Source: CAUPWF01 sp964367905 (GTDB lineage: Bacteria > Bacillota > Clostridia > Lachnospirales > Lachnospiraceae). From it: a stretch of DNA of 10,409 bases. The number at the start of each line of letters is the position of its first letter. Position 1 is the first letter of the stretch. The notes under the pieces were generated by a model that worked only from the letters and a program-made list of their open reading frames with translations, ran no database searches and was not told the DNA's origin. Below, piece by piece: positions 1 to 7,427 of the stretch. The position numbers and the translations under genes are program-made. The stretch spans positions 1 to 10,409 of the forward strand of contig CAYIZP010000069.1 in the NCBI GenBank assembly GCA_964367905.1, read 5' to 3'.

Positions 1-1672
1 TTCTCACACGCGTGATATCTGCACCATTTCTTCTCAAGAATGCTGCCGCCTCGAATGTGCGTACTCCGGTTCTGTTCTGGAAGTTGCTTGTATCAATGAG
101 GATTCCCGCATACATACAGTCTGCCTCAATCCCATCAATCTTAATATCGTCCACGATATATTGAAGTACCTCTGAAATCATCTCGCACGCGGATGATGCA
201 TACGGTTCTATATAGGATAGTACCGCATTCTCAATATTACCACTTTCTTGTCTATGATGATCAAATACCGCAATTGTCTTTGCCTTTGTTAACAACTCCT
301 GGCAATCACACAACATTGGTTTATTCGTATCTACCACAACAACCATGGTATTCTCCGTCAAATAGTGCATTGCCTCCTCCGAAGTCAAGAACATATCCCC
401 TGGATAATCCGGGCTATCTACAAAACTATCATAAAACGGTTGAACCGACGTGGTAATCTCGTTGATAACAATATATGCACGCTTTCCTAGCGCTCGTGCT
501 GCACAATAGATTCCAATCGAAGCTCCAAAGGAGTCGATATCTGCCATCTTATGTCCCATAGCAATAATCTGGTCTTTTCCTTCTACGAACTCACGGAATG
601 CTTCGGCTTTTACCCGCGCTTTCACTCGTGTATTCTTCGCCACCTGCTCATGCTTACCACCGAAATAGGTCAAGCCCTCTATTGTTTTGAATATCGCCTG
701 ATCCCCACCTCTTGCCATCGCAAGATCAATCGCTACCCGTGCATGATTATAACTCTGTGCATAAGTATCCGTGCTCAATCCAAGCCCCACACTCAATGTG
801 ACGATACGATTGTTCCCGAGGTTAATCTCTTTTACATCATCGAGCAGAGAAAATCTATCTGCCTTGATTTTTTCAAAATATTTCTTTTGAAGAACAATAA
901 AGAATTTATCCTTCTCTAATTTCTTAATCAAGCCATCCATCTCTCCGATGTATTGATTTATCTTCTTCTCTATCACAGCAGTCGCTAATGCCTGTTTATA
1001 TCCTTCGATGCTGTCAATCAGCTCATCATAATTATCGATATAGATGAGTCCTGCAATCAGTCTTTGCTCATCTACCAGTCGAATATTTCGATTGAGTTCC
1101 GTAACATCTTGGAATGAAATTGCAATAAACCCAGCATCTTGTGAATTCGCATCAATCAACTGTTCATGGCGAGTAAGGTGGCTGAGTCCTACCTTTTGCA
1201 GCTCTACCGTATATTCAACACCTGCAAATTCCAACTCCAGACGCTCTTTATCCAACTCATTTAGCGGAAACACATTGCGGTTAATGCTTGGAAATATCTT
1301 ATTAATATATTTCTCACGTCTACTCGCCTTGCTAATCCGTTCACGAAACGCTTCATTACTCCAAATGATTTTACCATCATCCAACACAAGAATATATGGA
1401 ATGTCTAGTCCCTTTAGTAATTGGTTTTGCACCAAACCATATTGGGTGGCAAATTCAATCAGGTCGGCTACAATAATCTCTCGATTACGAAAGTACAGGA
1501 TAAATGCAATCACCAAATATAGACCTAAACAGCCGGTCATCACAATACCTGCTGTTAAGTCTATCATGTATATCCATATATTCACCCCAAGTAGAAACAG
1601 TGATATAATAAACGGCCACTGCATATACAGTTTTAATTGCCCCTTAAACCGAACCTTCTTGCTAAAGTCCAT
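1..1672 (-). CDS. gdpP: Cyclic-di-AMP phosphodiesterase GdpP, 3' end cut off by window edge
   Basis: Membrane-bound phosphodiesterase that hydrolyses the second messenger c-di-AMP to pApA, affecting potassium/osmotic balance and cell-wall stress. I translated 557 residues from the ATG at 1672; the frame stays open to base 2. Two membrane segments lie at about 19-39 and 42-61, then a PAS-like region (about 85-195), a degenerate GGDEF domain (about 200-335, with EKDKFF where GGDEF would be), and the DHH domain. Metal-site residues visible are H374, D378 and D380 (GHKMADIDSFGA), D448 (VVDTN), D471-H472-H473 (DHH) and D527 (ILIDT). The family is about 650-670 residues, so the C-terminal DHHA1 substrate-binding domain lies mostly outside the window. 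Its start is supported by GAGGGG at 1679-1684, 6 nt upstream. It begins 26 nt after the metK stop with no terminator between, so co-transcription is likely. The degenerate GGDEF is normal for GdpP. Confidence 0.95.
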   Translation of the reverse strand, partial: MDFSKKVRFKGQLKLYMQWPFIISLFLLGVNIWIYMIDLTAGIVMTGCLGLYLVIAFILYFRNREIIVADLIEFATQYGLVQNQLLKGLDIPYILVLDDGKIIWSNEAFRERISKASRREKYINKIFPSINRNVFPLNELDKERLELEFAGVEYTVELQKVGLSHLTRHEQLIDANSQDAGFIAISFQDVTELNRNIRLVDEQRLIAGLIYIDNYDELIDSIEGYKQALATAVIEKKINQYIGEMDGLIKKLEKDKFFIVLQKKYFEKIKADRFSLLDDVKEINLGNNRIVTLSVGLGLSTDTYAQSYNHARVAIDLAMARGGDQAIFKTIEGLTYFGGKHEQVAKNTRVKARVKAEAFREFVEGKDQIIAMGHKMADIDSFGASIGIYCAARALGKRAYIVINEITTSVQPFYDSFVDSPDYPGDMFLTSEEAMHYLTENTMVVVVDTNKPMLCDCQELLTKAKTIAVFDHHRQESGNIENAVLSYIEPYASSACEMISEVLQYIVDDIKIDGIEADCMYAGILIDTSNFQNRTGVRTFEAAAFLRRNGADITRVR

Positions 1673-1698
1673 ATTGCACCCCTCAATATTTATCGCGA

Positions 1699-2886
1699 TT
1701 ACTTATATGATTCTAAACACTCTACTTTATCTAGTTTCTCCCATGGAAGATCTAAGTCATGTCTTCCAAAATGTCCATATGCCGCTGTTTGCTTATATAT
1801 CGGACGTCTAAGATCTAGCATCTTGATAATTCCAGCTGGTCTTAGGTCAAATTCTTTTCTAATAATTTCCACCAACTCTCTCTCTGCTACAATACCTGTT
1901 CCAAATGTATCCACCATAATAGATGTTGGTTGAGCCACACCAATTGCGTAAGATAACTGAATTTCACAACGCTTCGCTAAACCAGACGCAACAATATTCT
2001 TTGCCACATATCTTGCCGCATATGCCGCAGATCTATCTACCTTAGTGCAATCCTTTCCAGAAAATGCACCACCACCATGACGCGCCATACCACCATAAGT
2101 ATCTACAATAATTTTGCGCCCTGTCAATCCACTATCTCCGTGAGGTCCACCGATTACGAATCTCCCCGTTGGGTTGATAAAATACTTTGTCTCGTCATCT
2201 ACTAATTCCGTTGGTAAAACCGCATCAAATATATGTTTTTTCACATCTGCATGAATTTGTTCTTGTGCAACTTTATCGTCATGCTGTGTAGAAAGCACAA
2301 CTGCATCAAGACGAATTGGGTTTCCATTCTCATCATACTCAACTGTCACCTGAGTTTTTCCATCTGGTCTCAGATAATCAAGAACTCCATCTTTTCTAAC
2401 TTCTGTCAGCTTGCGTGACAACTTATGTGCCAATGAGACTGGATATGGCATATATTCCTCTGTCTCGTCTGTCGCATATCCGAACATCATCCCCTGATCT
2501 CCAGCTCCAATCGCCTCAATTTCTTCATCCGACATTCTATGCTCTTTTGCTTCAAGAGCTTTATCAACTCCCAATGCAATATCTACCGATTGCTCATCAA
2601 TGGCTGTAATCACGCCACAAGTATCTGCATCGAATCCATATTTTGCACGGTCATATCCTATCTCCTTGATTGTACTTCTTACAATTTTCTGAATATCCAC
2701 GTATGCATTCGTTGTAATCTCTCCCATAACTAGGACAAGCCCTGTTGTCACTGCTGTTTCACAAGCCACACGACTCATCGGATCCTTCTCTAGCAATGCA
2801 TCTAATACTGCATCTGAGATTTGATCACACATCTTATCTGGATGTCCCTCTGTTACCGATTCTGATGTAAATAACAATTTTTCCAT
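1699..2886 (-). CDS. metK: S-adenosylmethionine synthetase (methionine adenosyltransferase)
   Basis: Cytosolic enzyme making S-adenosylmethionine from methionine and ATP, releasing phosphate and pyrophosphate. The 395-residue length is typical and the protein appears intact. Signature motifs are present: GHPDK at 14-18 (ATP and magnesium site), GAGDQGMMFGYA at 127-138 (the family's first signature), and GGGAFSGKD at 271-279 (the glycine-rich second signature). The ATG at 2886 has a good Shine-Dalgarno AGAGGAG about 7 nt upstream. The gene starts only 15 nt after the murA stop, so there is no room for the SAM riboswitch that often precedes metK in Firmicutes, and none is visible. gdpP follows 26 nt downstream. 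The product would supply TrmL, encoded in the same strand-run, and every other methyltransferase in the cell. Identification is secure. Confidence 0.98.
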   Translation of the reverse strand: MEKLLFTSESVTEGHPDKMCDQISDAVLDALLEKDPMSRVACETAVTTGLVLVMGEITTNAYVDIQKIVRSTIKEIGYDRAKYGFDADTCGVITAIDEQSVDIALGVDKALEAKEHRMSDEEIEAIGAGDQGMMFGYATDETEEYMPYPVSLAHKLSRKLTEVRKDGVLDYLRPDGKTQVTVEYDENGNPIRLDAVVLSTQHDDKVAQEQIHADVKKHIFDAVLPTELVDDETKYFINPTGRFVIGGPHGDSGLTGRKIIVDTYGGMARHGGGAFSGKDCTKVDRSAAYAARYVAKNIVASGLAKRCEIQLSYAIGVAQPTSIMVDTFGTGIVAERELVEIIRKEFDLRPAGIIKMLDLRRPIYKQTAAYGHFGRHDLDLPWEKLDKVECLESYK

Positions 2887-2901
2887 ACTAATTCTCCTCT
2901 T

Positions 2902-4194
2902 TTAACACACCTTGAGTTTAAACTTTCGTATATCTCGCTCCGATGTCACCAACCTGATTTCCGCTCCAAGTCCCCTTAGTTTTTCATCAAAACTTTCATA
3001 TCCTCTTTGAATATACTTAATATCATCAACGGTACTAATACCGTCCGCAGCAAGACCAGCTATTACTAGCGCAGCTCCTGCTCTTAAGTCAGGTGCCGCT
3101 ACCGCTGCTCCGGTATACTGCTCCACTCCCACGATAACCGCCGTGCTACCATCCACCTTTACATTTGCGCCCATACGTGCCAATTCATCTAGATATTTAA
3201 ATCGATTCTCGAATAAATTCTCTGTAATCGTGCTCGTTCCTCTAGTCAGTCCAAGCACCACGCCAATCTGCGGTTGCATATCTGTCGGGAATCCAGGGTA
3301 CGGCAGTGTCGTAACATGAGTTGCTTTTAATCGTTTCTTCGCAACCACGCGAACTGCATCGTCAAACTCCATCACCTCACAACCCATATCTAATAATTTT
3401 GCTGCAATAGACTCGAGATGTTTTGGCACCACATTTTTTACCGTAATATCCCCTCTAGTCGCAGCCGCTGCATACATGAAAGTTCCTGCCTCTATCTGAT
3501 CTGGAATGACCGCGTATGTGGTCTTATAAAGTCTTTTTACACCCATAACACGGATGACATCCGTACCTGCACCACGAATATTTGCGCCCATACTGTTCAA
3601 GAAGTTTGCCACATCAACAACATGTGGCTCTTTTGCCACATTTTCTAAGATGGTTTTGCCTTCTGCTAGAGTTGCTGCCATCATAACATTGATGGTTGCA
3701 CCAACACTCACCTTATCAAAATAAACATGTGCTCCCCTCAACTTCTCAGCCTCTACAGAAATCTTACCATAACTGATATTAACACTTGCTCCAAGCGCCT
3801 CAAACCCTTTGATATGAAGGTCAATTGGTCTGCTTCCGATATTACAACCTCCTGGCAGTGCAACTTCTGCTCGACCATACTTCGCCAACAACGCACCCAA
3901 GAAATAATAGGATGCCCTTATTTTCTTTATACAATCATAATCAATACTGATATTTTGAACTGTTTTTCCATTTATTTCAACCATGTTTGGATTTATCCGT
4001 CTTACCACTGCTCCAATTCCTTGCGCAGCCTCTAATAATACGTTTACATCATTTACATTTGGTATATTCTCCACCAACACTGGTTCATCTGCTATAACAG
4101 CTGCTGCTAAAATTGCTAATGCTGCATTCTTAGCACCACCAATCTCCACTTCCCCTACTAATGGATTGCCACCATTGATAATATATTGTTCCAT
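2902..4194 (-). CDS. murA: UDP-N-acetylglucosamine 1-carboxyvinyltransferase (MurA)
   Basis: First committed enzyme of peptidoglycan precursor synthesis in the cytosol: transfers enolpyruvate from phosphoenolpyruvate to UDP-GlcNAc. The 430 residues match the family length (about 420-435). Key residues visible are K22-N23 in GGAKNAAL, R93 in RASYYFLG, the catalytic Cys C117 in LPGGCNIGSRPIDLH, and D305 in FPTDMQPQ. Because the active-site Cys is present rather than the Asp of naturally fosfomycin-resistant forms, the enzyme is predicted to be fosfomycin-sensitive, an inference from the family. Firmicutes usually carry two paralogues (murAA and murAB/murZ); the sequence alone does not say which this is. 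The ATG at 4194 has a GGGG Shine-Dalgarno at 4202-4205, 7 nt upstream. metK follows after 15 nt. The upstream gap of 70 nt contains no convincing promoter or terminator. Confidence 0.97.
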   Translation of the reverse strand: MEQYIINGGNPLVGEVEIGGAKNAALAILAAAVIADEPVLVENIPNVNDVNVLLEAAQGIGAVVRRINPNMVEINGKTVQNISIDYDCIKKIRASYYFLGALLAKYGRAEVALPGGCNIGSRPIDLHIKGFEALGASVNISYGKISVEAEKLRGAHVYFDKVSVGATINVMMAATLAEGKTILENVAKEPHVVDVANFLNSMGANIRGAGTDVIRVMGVKRLYKTTYAVIPDQIEAGTFMYAAAATRGDITVKNVVPKHLESIAAKLLDMGCEVMEFDDAVRVVAKKRLKATHVTTLPYPGFPTDMQPQIGVVLGLTRGTSTITENLFENRFKYLDELARMGANVKVDGSTAVIVGVEQYTGAAVAAPDLRAGAALVIAGLAADGISTVDDIKYIQRGYESFDEKLRGLGAEIRLVTSERDIRKFKLKVC

Positions 4195-4264
4195 TCACTT
4201 ACCCCGTTTTGCTTTTATTTTCGGTCTTAATTTTAAATCAATCACACTACATCATATACCATTT

Positions 4265-4777
4265 CTAGATTTCTGTCAAATTTCGAACCATTGCTAGCGT
4301 CTCGCTAATGGTATCTTCTATGCTTTTTCCATCCTCACTAATTGTAATATCTGCATAACGTTCGAACAAAATTTTCCGCTCCTCGTACAGGTCTTTTAAT
4401 TCCTGCCCCTTTCGGAGAACCACCCCGCGATTTTTCGCATCTTCAATCCGCCGTTCAATTTCAGCATAACTTACATGTAGATAGATTATTGTTCCGATTT
4501 CCTTGAAATGCTGCATTGCTCCCTCGCAATATACAACACTTCCCCCCGGGGCAATAATGGATCGTACAACGTCCAAGTCTCGGTTTACTTGATTTTCAAT
4601 CTCTAGAAAACCATCAATTCCCTCATCTTTGATAATTTCTTTCAGCAATCTCTTCTCTTGATTTTGTATCAACAGATCTGTATCAATGAAGTCATATCCC
4701 AGCTCCTTTGCTAAGATTACTCCAATTGTACTCTTTCCTACTGCCGGCATTCCTATCAACACTAGGTTTTTCTTCAT
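4265..4777 (-). CDS. Divergent shikimate kinase-family P-loop kinase
   Basis: A 170-residue nucleoside-monophosphate-kinase-fold protein closest to shikimate kinase, which phosphorylates shikimate on the route to chorismate. The Walker A loop is GMPAVGKST at 9-17 and the DTD motif (D32, D34) matches the Mg/shikimate site. However, the canonical FRxxE is FLEIE (57-61), so the substrate-carboxylate Arg is absent, and the canonical GGG loop is PGGS (77-80). R134 in the ERKILFERYAD stretch may match the C-terminal substrate Arg of classical enzymes. The RGVVLRKGQELKDLY lid segment resembles a clostridial shikimate kinase-like subgroup I recall from memory. No other aro gene is nearby. The ATG at 4777 follows AAGAGGTGATGAG, a strong Shine-Dalgarno. 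It starts 33 nt after the 126-residue gene ends and stops 70 nt before murA. The fold call is firm; shikimate as substrate is uncertain. Confidence 0.8.
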   Translation of the reverse strand: MKKNLVLIGMPAVGKSTIGVILAKELGYDFIDTDLLIQNQEKRLLKEIIKDEGIDGFLEIENQVNRDLDVVRSIIAPGGSVVYCEGAMQHFKEIGTIIYLHVSYAEIERRIEDAKNRGVVLRKGQELKDLYEERKILFERYADITISEDGKSIEDTISETLAMVRNLTEI

Positions 4778-4810
4778 CTCATCACCTCTTGGTCAGTCAA
4801 TTCTCGTCGA

Positions 4811-5191
4811 CTAATACCATATATTCTTCTTTCGACGCTTTCTCTCACGTCGATTACAAAACTCCTCGTAAATCAAAATATCAACCATTGCCCGAAGCCA
4901 TTTCGATTCTGCATCCTCAAAATCTATGGCTTGTGCGTGAAAATATTCCTTACCTTTATCATAGACCCTACTGCACATTAGTCTTAGCATCAATTTATCT
5001 GGATATTCATCATACATGAGACTCCCCTCATATTCCAAGTCGTCGCACGCCTCTTCGATAATCGGAATCATCTCTCTTGCAACTCCTGGATATAGACTTC
5101 TCATATATTCTAAATCTCTTCGGCTTCTTTTGTCCTCATGAAAGATATCCACAGTTGGATAAGTCATATAATATGGCAATTTTTGATCCAT
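4811..5191 (-). CDS. Conserved-looking small protein of unknown function
   Basis: A 126-residue soluble protein I cannot assign a function. It has no signal peptide and no membrane segment. The N-terminal third is rich in Tyr/Pro and charged residues; a central acidic helical stretch (about 36-66) contains EEACDDLEYEGS and MYDEYPDKLMLRLM, followed by a second helical part (about 80-112) with several Trp, Tyr and acidic residues, and a strongly basic tail at 113-122 (CNRRERKRRKK) that could contact nucleic acid or membrane lipid. I have an impression of similar proteins in Lachnospiraceae annotated only as hypothetical. The gene is believable because of a GAGGG site at 5198-5202, 6 nt before the ATG, its position within a tight same-strand gene run, and clean coding character. 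It lies 70 nt after trmL and 33 nt before the shikimate kinase-like gene. Confidence 0.8.
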   Translation of the reverse strand: MDQKLPYYMTYPTVDIFHEDKRSRRDLEYMRSLYPGVAREMIPIIEEACDDLEYEGSLMYDEYPDKLMLRLMCSRVYDKGKEYFHAQAIDFEDAESKWLRAMVDILIYEEFCNRRERKRRKKNIWY

Positions 5192-5261
5192 TTCATTCCC
5201 TCAGCATTTTATACGCTTTATTACATTCATTGTATGCGTGGACAAAACCTTAAGTGACTCC

Positions 5262-5765
5262 CTATGATTTCCATGAAAGACTATGTAGTTCTCCCTCTGT
5301 TTTCATATTCATAAACCCTTGTTGTCTAACTGCTTCATATAACACAATCGCAACAGAATTTCCTAGATTGAGTGAACGAATCTCATTCATCATCGGAATT
5401 CGAATACACTTCTCTTTATTCTTAACTAGAATCTCTTCTGGTATTCCTGCACTTTCTTTTCCAAACATGATATAGCAATCCTCTGAATATGTAACCTCGG
5501 TATAAGTGTTCTGAGCTTTTGTAGACCCCATAAACATGTTTCCTACCGCCTCTGGGTTCTTTGCCAAAAAATCTTCATAATTGATATATCTCGTCACATC
5601 TAATCTGTTCCAATAATCCATGCCAGCCCGCATAAGAGACTTCTCATTCAATCGAAACCCCAATGGTTCAATCAAATGCAATCTACTATTTGTCGCTAGA
5701 CATGTTCTCCCTATATTCCCTGTATTTGCCGGGATTTCTGGTTCAAACAGTACAATATTAATCAT
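5262..5765 (-). CDS. trmL: tRNA (cytidine/uridine-34-2'-O)-methyltransferase TrmL
   Basis: SPOUT-class methyltransferase that uses S-adenosylmethionine to 2'-O-methylate the wobble nucleotide 34 of tRNA-Leu isoacceptors; in Firmicutes it is often annotated CspR. The 167-residue length is typical of these single-domain knotted dimers. All three family motifs are visible: NTGNIGR at 14-20, FGKESAGIP at 101-109, and the trefoil-knot segment IPMMNEIRSLNLGNS at 123-137. The ATG at 5765 overlaps the end of the aminotransferase gene by 8 nt (ATGATTAA), which points to translational coupling; the Shine-Dalgarno GAGAGAAGG lies within the upstream coding region. The gene ends in TAG 70 nt before the next one. 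The assignment to TrmL rather than another SPOUT member rests on length and the three motifs. Confidence 0.95.
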   Translation of the reverse strand: MINIVLFEPEIPANTGNIGRTCLATNSRLHLIEPLGFRLNEKSLMRAGMDYWNRLDVTRYINYEDFLAKNPEAVGNMFMGSTKAQNTYTEVTYSEDCYIMFGKESAGIPEEILVKNKEKCIRIPMMNEIRSLNLGNSVAIVLYEAVRQQGFMNMKTEGELHSLSWKS

Positions 5766-6930
5766 TGCCTTCTCTCAATCTTTCAATAAATTTTTCCATA
5801 CGTGAAATTGCAACCTTCAAGTCCTCTAAGGAATATGCATAAGAGATTCTAAGAAAACCTTCCCCGCTATCTCCAAAGGCCGTTCCAGGAACCACAGCAA
5901 CCATCTCTTCTTCCAAGAACTTCATAGCAAATTCTTCGGATGTAATTCCAAACTCCCGAATATCTGGAAATACATAGAATGCTCCAAACGGCTCAAAACA
6001 GCTCAACCCCATCTCTTTGAACGCATGAACCAAATACTTTCTTCTCTGATTGTAAGACTCGCGCATCTGTGCCACTTCATCTCCACAATGACGCAAGGCC
6101 TCTACTGCCGCATACTGGCTGTTGGTCGGTGCACACATAATTGCAAATTGATGAATCTTAGTCATCTGTGAAATAATCACTTCCGGACCACATGCATATC
6201 CTAACCTCCACCCCGTCATTGCGAACCCCTTAGAAAAACCGTTGATTACAATTGTTCTCTCCTTTAATCCTGGAAAGCTAGCAATCGACACATGGTCTCC
6301 CTTATAGCTCAACTCAGAATATATCTCATCTGAAATCACATATAAATCATGCTTCACCACTAGTTCTGCAATAGGCTCTAGTTCTTCCCTTGTCATAATT
6401 GACCCTGTTGGATTATTTGGAAATGGAAGAATTAAAATCTTTGATTTTGGCGTAATTGCCTCTTCCAACTCATCTTTTGTTAATTTAAACTCTGTCTCAT
6501 TCTTGAGCGGTATAACAACCGGCACCCCTCCCGCTAATTCTGCACAAGGAAGATAAGACACATAGCTCGGCTGTGGAATAATCACTTCATCACCCTCGTC
6601 TAACATTGCCCGAAGTGCGATATCAATTCCCTCACTTCCTCCAACCGTTACTACCACCTCACTCTTGGCATCGTAGGAGACACCAATGGTTCTCCTCAAA
6701 TAATTCGTAATTTCCTTACGAAGCTCTACTAACCCCGCATTAGATGTATAGAAAGTCTTCCCTCTCTCTAATGTAAAGATACCTTCTTCTCTTACTCGCC
6801 ACGGTGTGTCAAAATCAGGCTCTCCAACCCCAAGTGATATCGCATCTGGCATCTCACTTACCAAGTCGAAAAATTTACGGATACCCGAAGGTTTTATTGC
6901 TGTTACTTTTTTTGATAATGGATTTCTCAT
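5758..6930 (-). CDS. Class I/II pyridoxal-phosphate aminotransferase (aspartate/aromatic type)
   Basis: A 390-residue fold-type I PLP enzyme that transfers amino groups between an amino acid and a 2-oxo acid. Visible residues include the PLP lysine K234 in GFSKGFAMTGWRLGY, the NNPTG motif at 172-176, D201 and Y204 (VISDEIYSE) that hold the cofactor, and R361 (FLRISYA) that binds the substrate carboxylate. GVGEPDFDTP near 34-43 is typical of the subgroup annotated as aromatic or aspartate aminotransferase (PatA/AraT-like). The exact substrate cannot be read from sequence; alanine, aspartate and aromatic amino acids are all possible. Its ATG overlaps the TAA of the Lrp-type regulator gene by one base (TAATG), so translation is probably coupled. 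A regulator of the Lrp family next to an aminotransferase is a common arrangement and suggests amino acid-responsive control of this enzyme. Confidence 0.93.
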   Translation of the reverse strand: MRNPLSKKVTAIKPSGIRKFFDLVSEMPDAISLGVGEPDFDTPWRVREEGIFTLERGKTFYTSNAGLVELRKEITNYLRRTIGVSYDAKSEVVVTVGGSEGIDIALRAMLDEGDEVIIPQPSYVSYLPCAELAGGVPVVIPLKNETEFKLTKDELEEAITPKSKILILPFPNNPTGSIMTREELEPIAELVVKHDLYVISDEIYSELSYKGDHVSIASFPGLKERTIVINGFSKGFAMTGWRLGYACGPEVIISQMTKIHQFAIMCAPTNSQYAAVEALRHCGDEVAQMRESYNQRRKYLVHAFKEMGLSCFEPFGAFYVFPDIREFGITSEEFAMKFLEEEMVAVVPGTAFGDSGEGFLRISYAYSLEDLKVAISRMEKFIERLREGND

Positions 6931-7412
6931 TATGGTGTCACCGGCATCCTTTCCGATTGAGGTTTTGCAATCATAATTGTTCCTGATTCTTTATATTTCT
7001 TCAGTATAAAATGTGTTGCTGTACTTAATACAGATTCTAACGGCGACAATTTATCAGATACAAATGCTGAAACTTCCTTTAATGTTTTTGCATCTAATGT
7101 AATCAACAAATCATATGCTCCCGAAATCAAATACACCGAACTCACCTCTGGATAATTGTAGATACGCTCAGCAATTCGATCGAATCCTTGATTTCTCTGC
7201 GGTGTTACGCGCACCTCTATCAATGCAGTAACTAACTCTGTTCCCGCCTTATCCCAATCGATCAAGGTATGATAACCACAGATAATATTCTCATTTTCCA
7301 TCTCAGAAAGCTCATTTGCAATTGCAACTTCATCACTACCCAATAAAATAGCCAATTCTTTTAAATCCACTCTCGCATTGTGTTCCATGTAATTCAAAAT
7401 CTTCTTTCTCAT
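6930..7412 (-). CDS. Lrp/AsnC-family transcriptional regulator
   Basis: Feast/famine-type DNA-binding regulator of 160 residues from the preferred start. An N-terminal winged helix-turn-helix covers about residues 1-48 and a RAM (regulation of amino acid metabolism) ligand and oligomerisation domain about 63-138, with the hallmark EVSSVYLISGAYDLL segment containing the conserved Gly-x-Tyr-Asp. Such proteins form octamers or similar assemblies and respond to amino acids. I chose the ATG at 7412 over the ATG at 7418 (which would add Met-Ser) because GAGGG at 7419-7423 lies 6 nt before 7412 but directly abuts 7418. The stop overlaps the aminotransferase start (TAATG), so it likely controls that gene and perhaps its own operon. 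The ligand and operator are unknown; I found no clear palindromic operator in the short upstream gap. Confidence 0.92.
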   Translation of the reverse strand: MRKKILNYMEHNARVDLKELAILLGSDEVAIANELSEMENENIICGYHTLIDWDKAGTELVTALIEVRVTPQRNQGFDRIAERIYNYPEVSSVYLISGAYDLLITLDAKTLKEVSAFVSDKLSPLESVLSTATHFILKKYKESGTIMIAKPQSERMPVTP

Positions 7413-7418
7413 ACTCAT

Positions 7419-7423
7419 CCCTC
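7419..7423 (-). promoter_or_regulatory. Ribosome binding site that decides the Lrp start
   Basis: GAGGG on the minus strand, within AAAGAGGGATGAGTATGAG. Spacing is 0 nt to the first ATG (7418) and 6 nt to the second (7412), which favours the second as the real initiator. It lies in the 15-nt gap after the AIR synthase-like gene stop. Confidence 0.75.
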
Positions 7424-7427
7424 TTTC

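Noticed and set aside
1044..1811. Plus-strand open frame of 255 codons, and another at 551-919
   Set aside because: They lie opposite gdpP and the end of metK, whose minus-strand translations give full conserved motifs; the plus-strand products are rich in Ser/Ile/Leu with no domain and no ribosome site of note.
4195..4264. Possible promoter or terminator in the gap before murA (TAAAAT box)
   Set aside because: No -35 at suitable distance, no extended -10, and no GC-rich hairpin with a T-run. An internal start is possible but not shown.
5192..5261. Possible promoter between trmL and the 126-residue gene (TTGTCC-16-TAATAA, or isolated TACAAT and TATAAA boxes)
   Set aside because: No pairing gives both a good -35 and -10; the best -10 boxes lack a -35 and one would place the start on top of the ribosome site.
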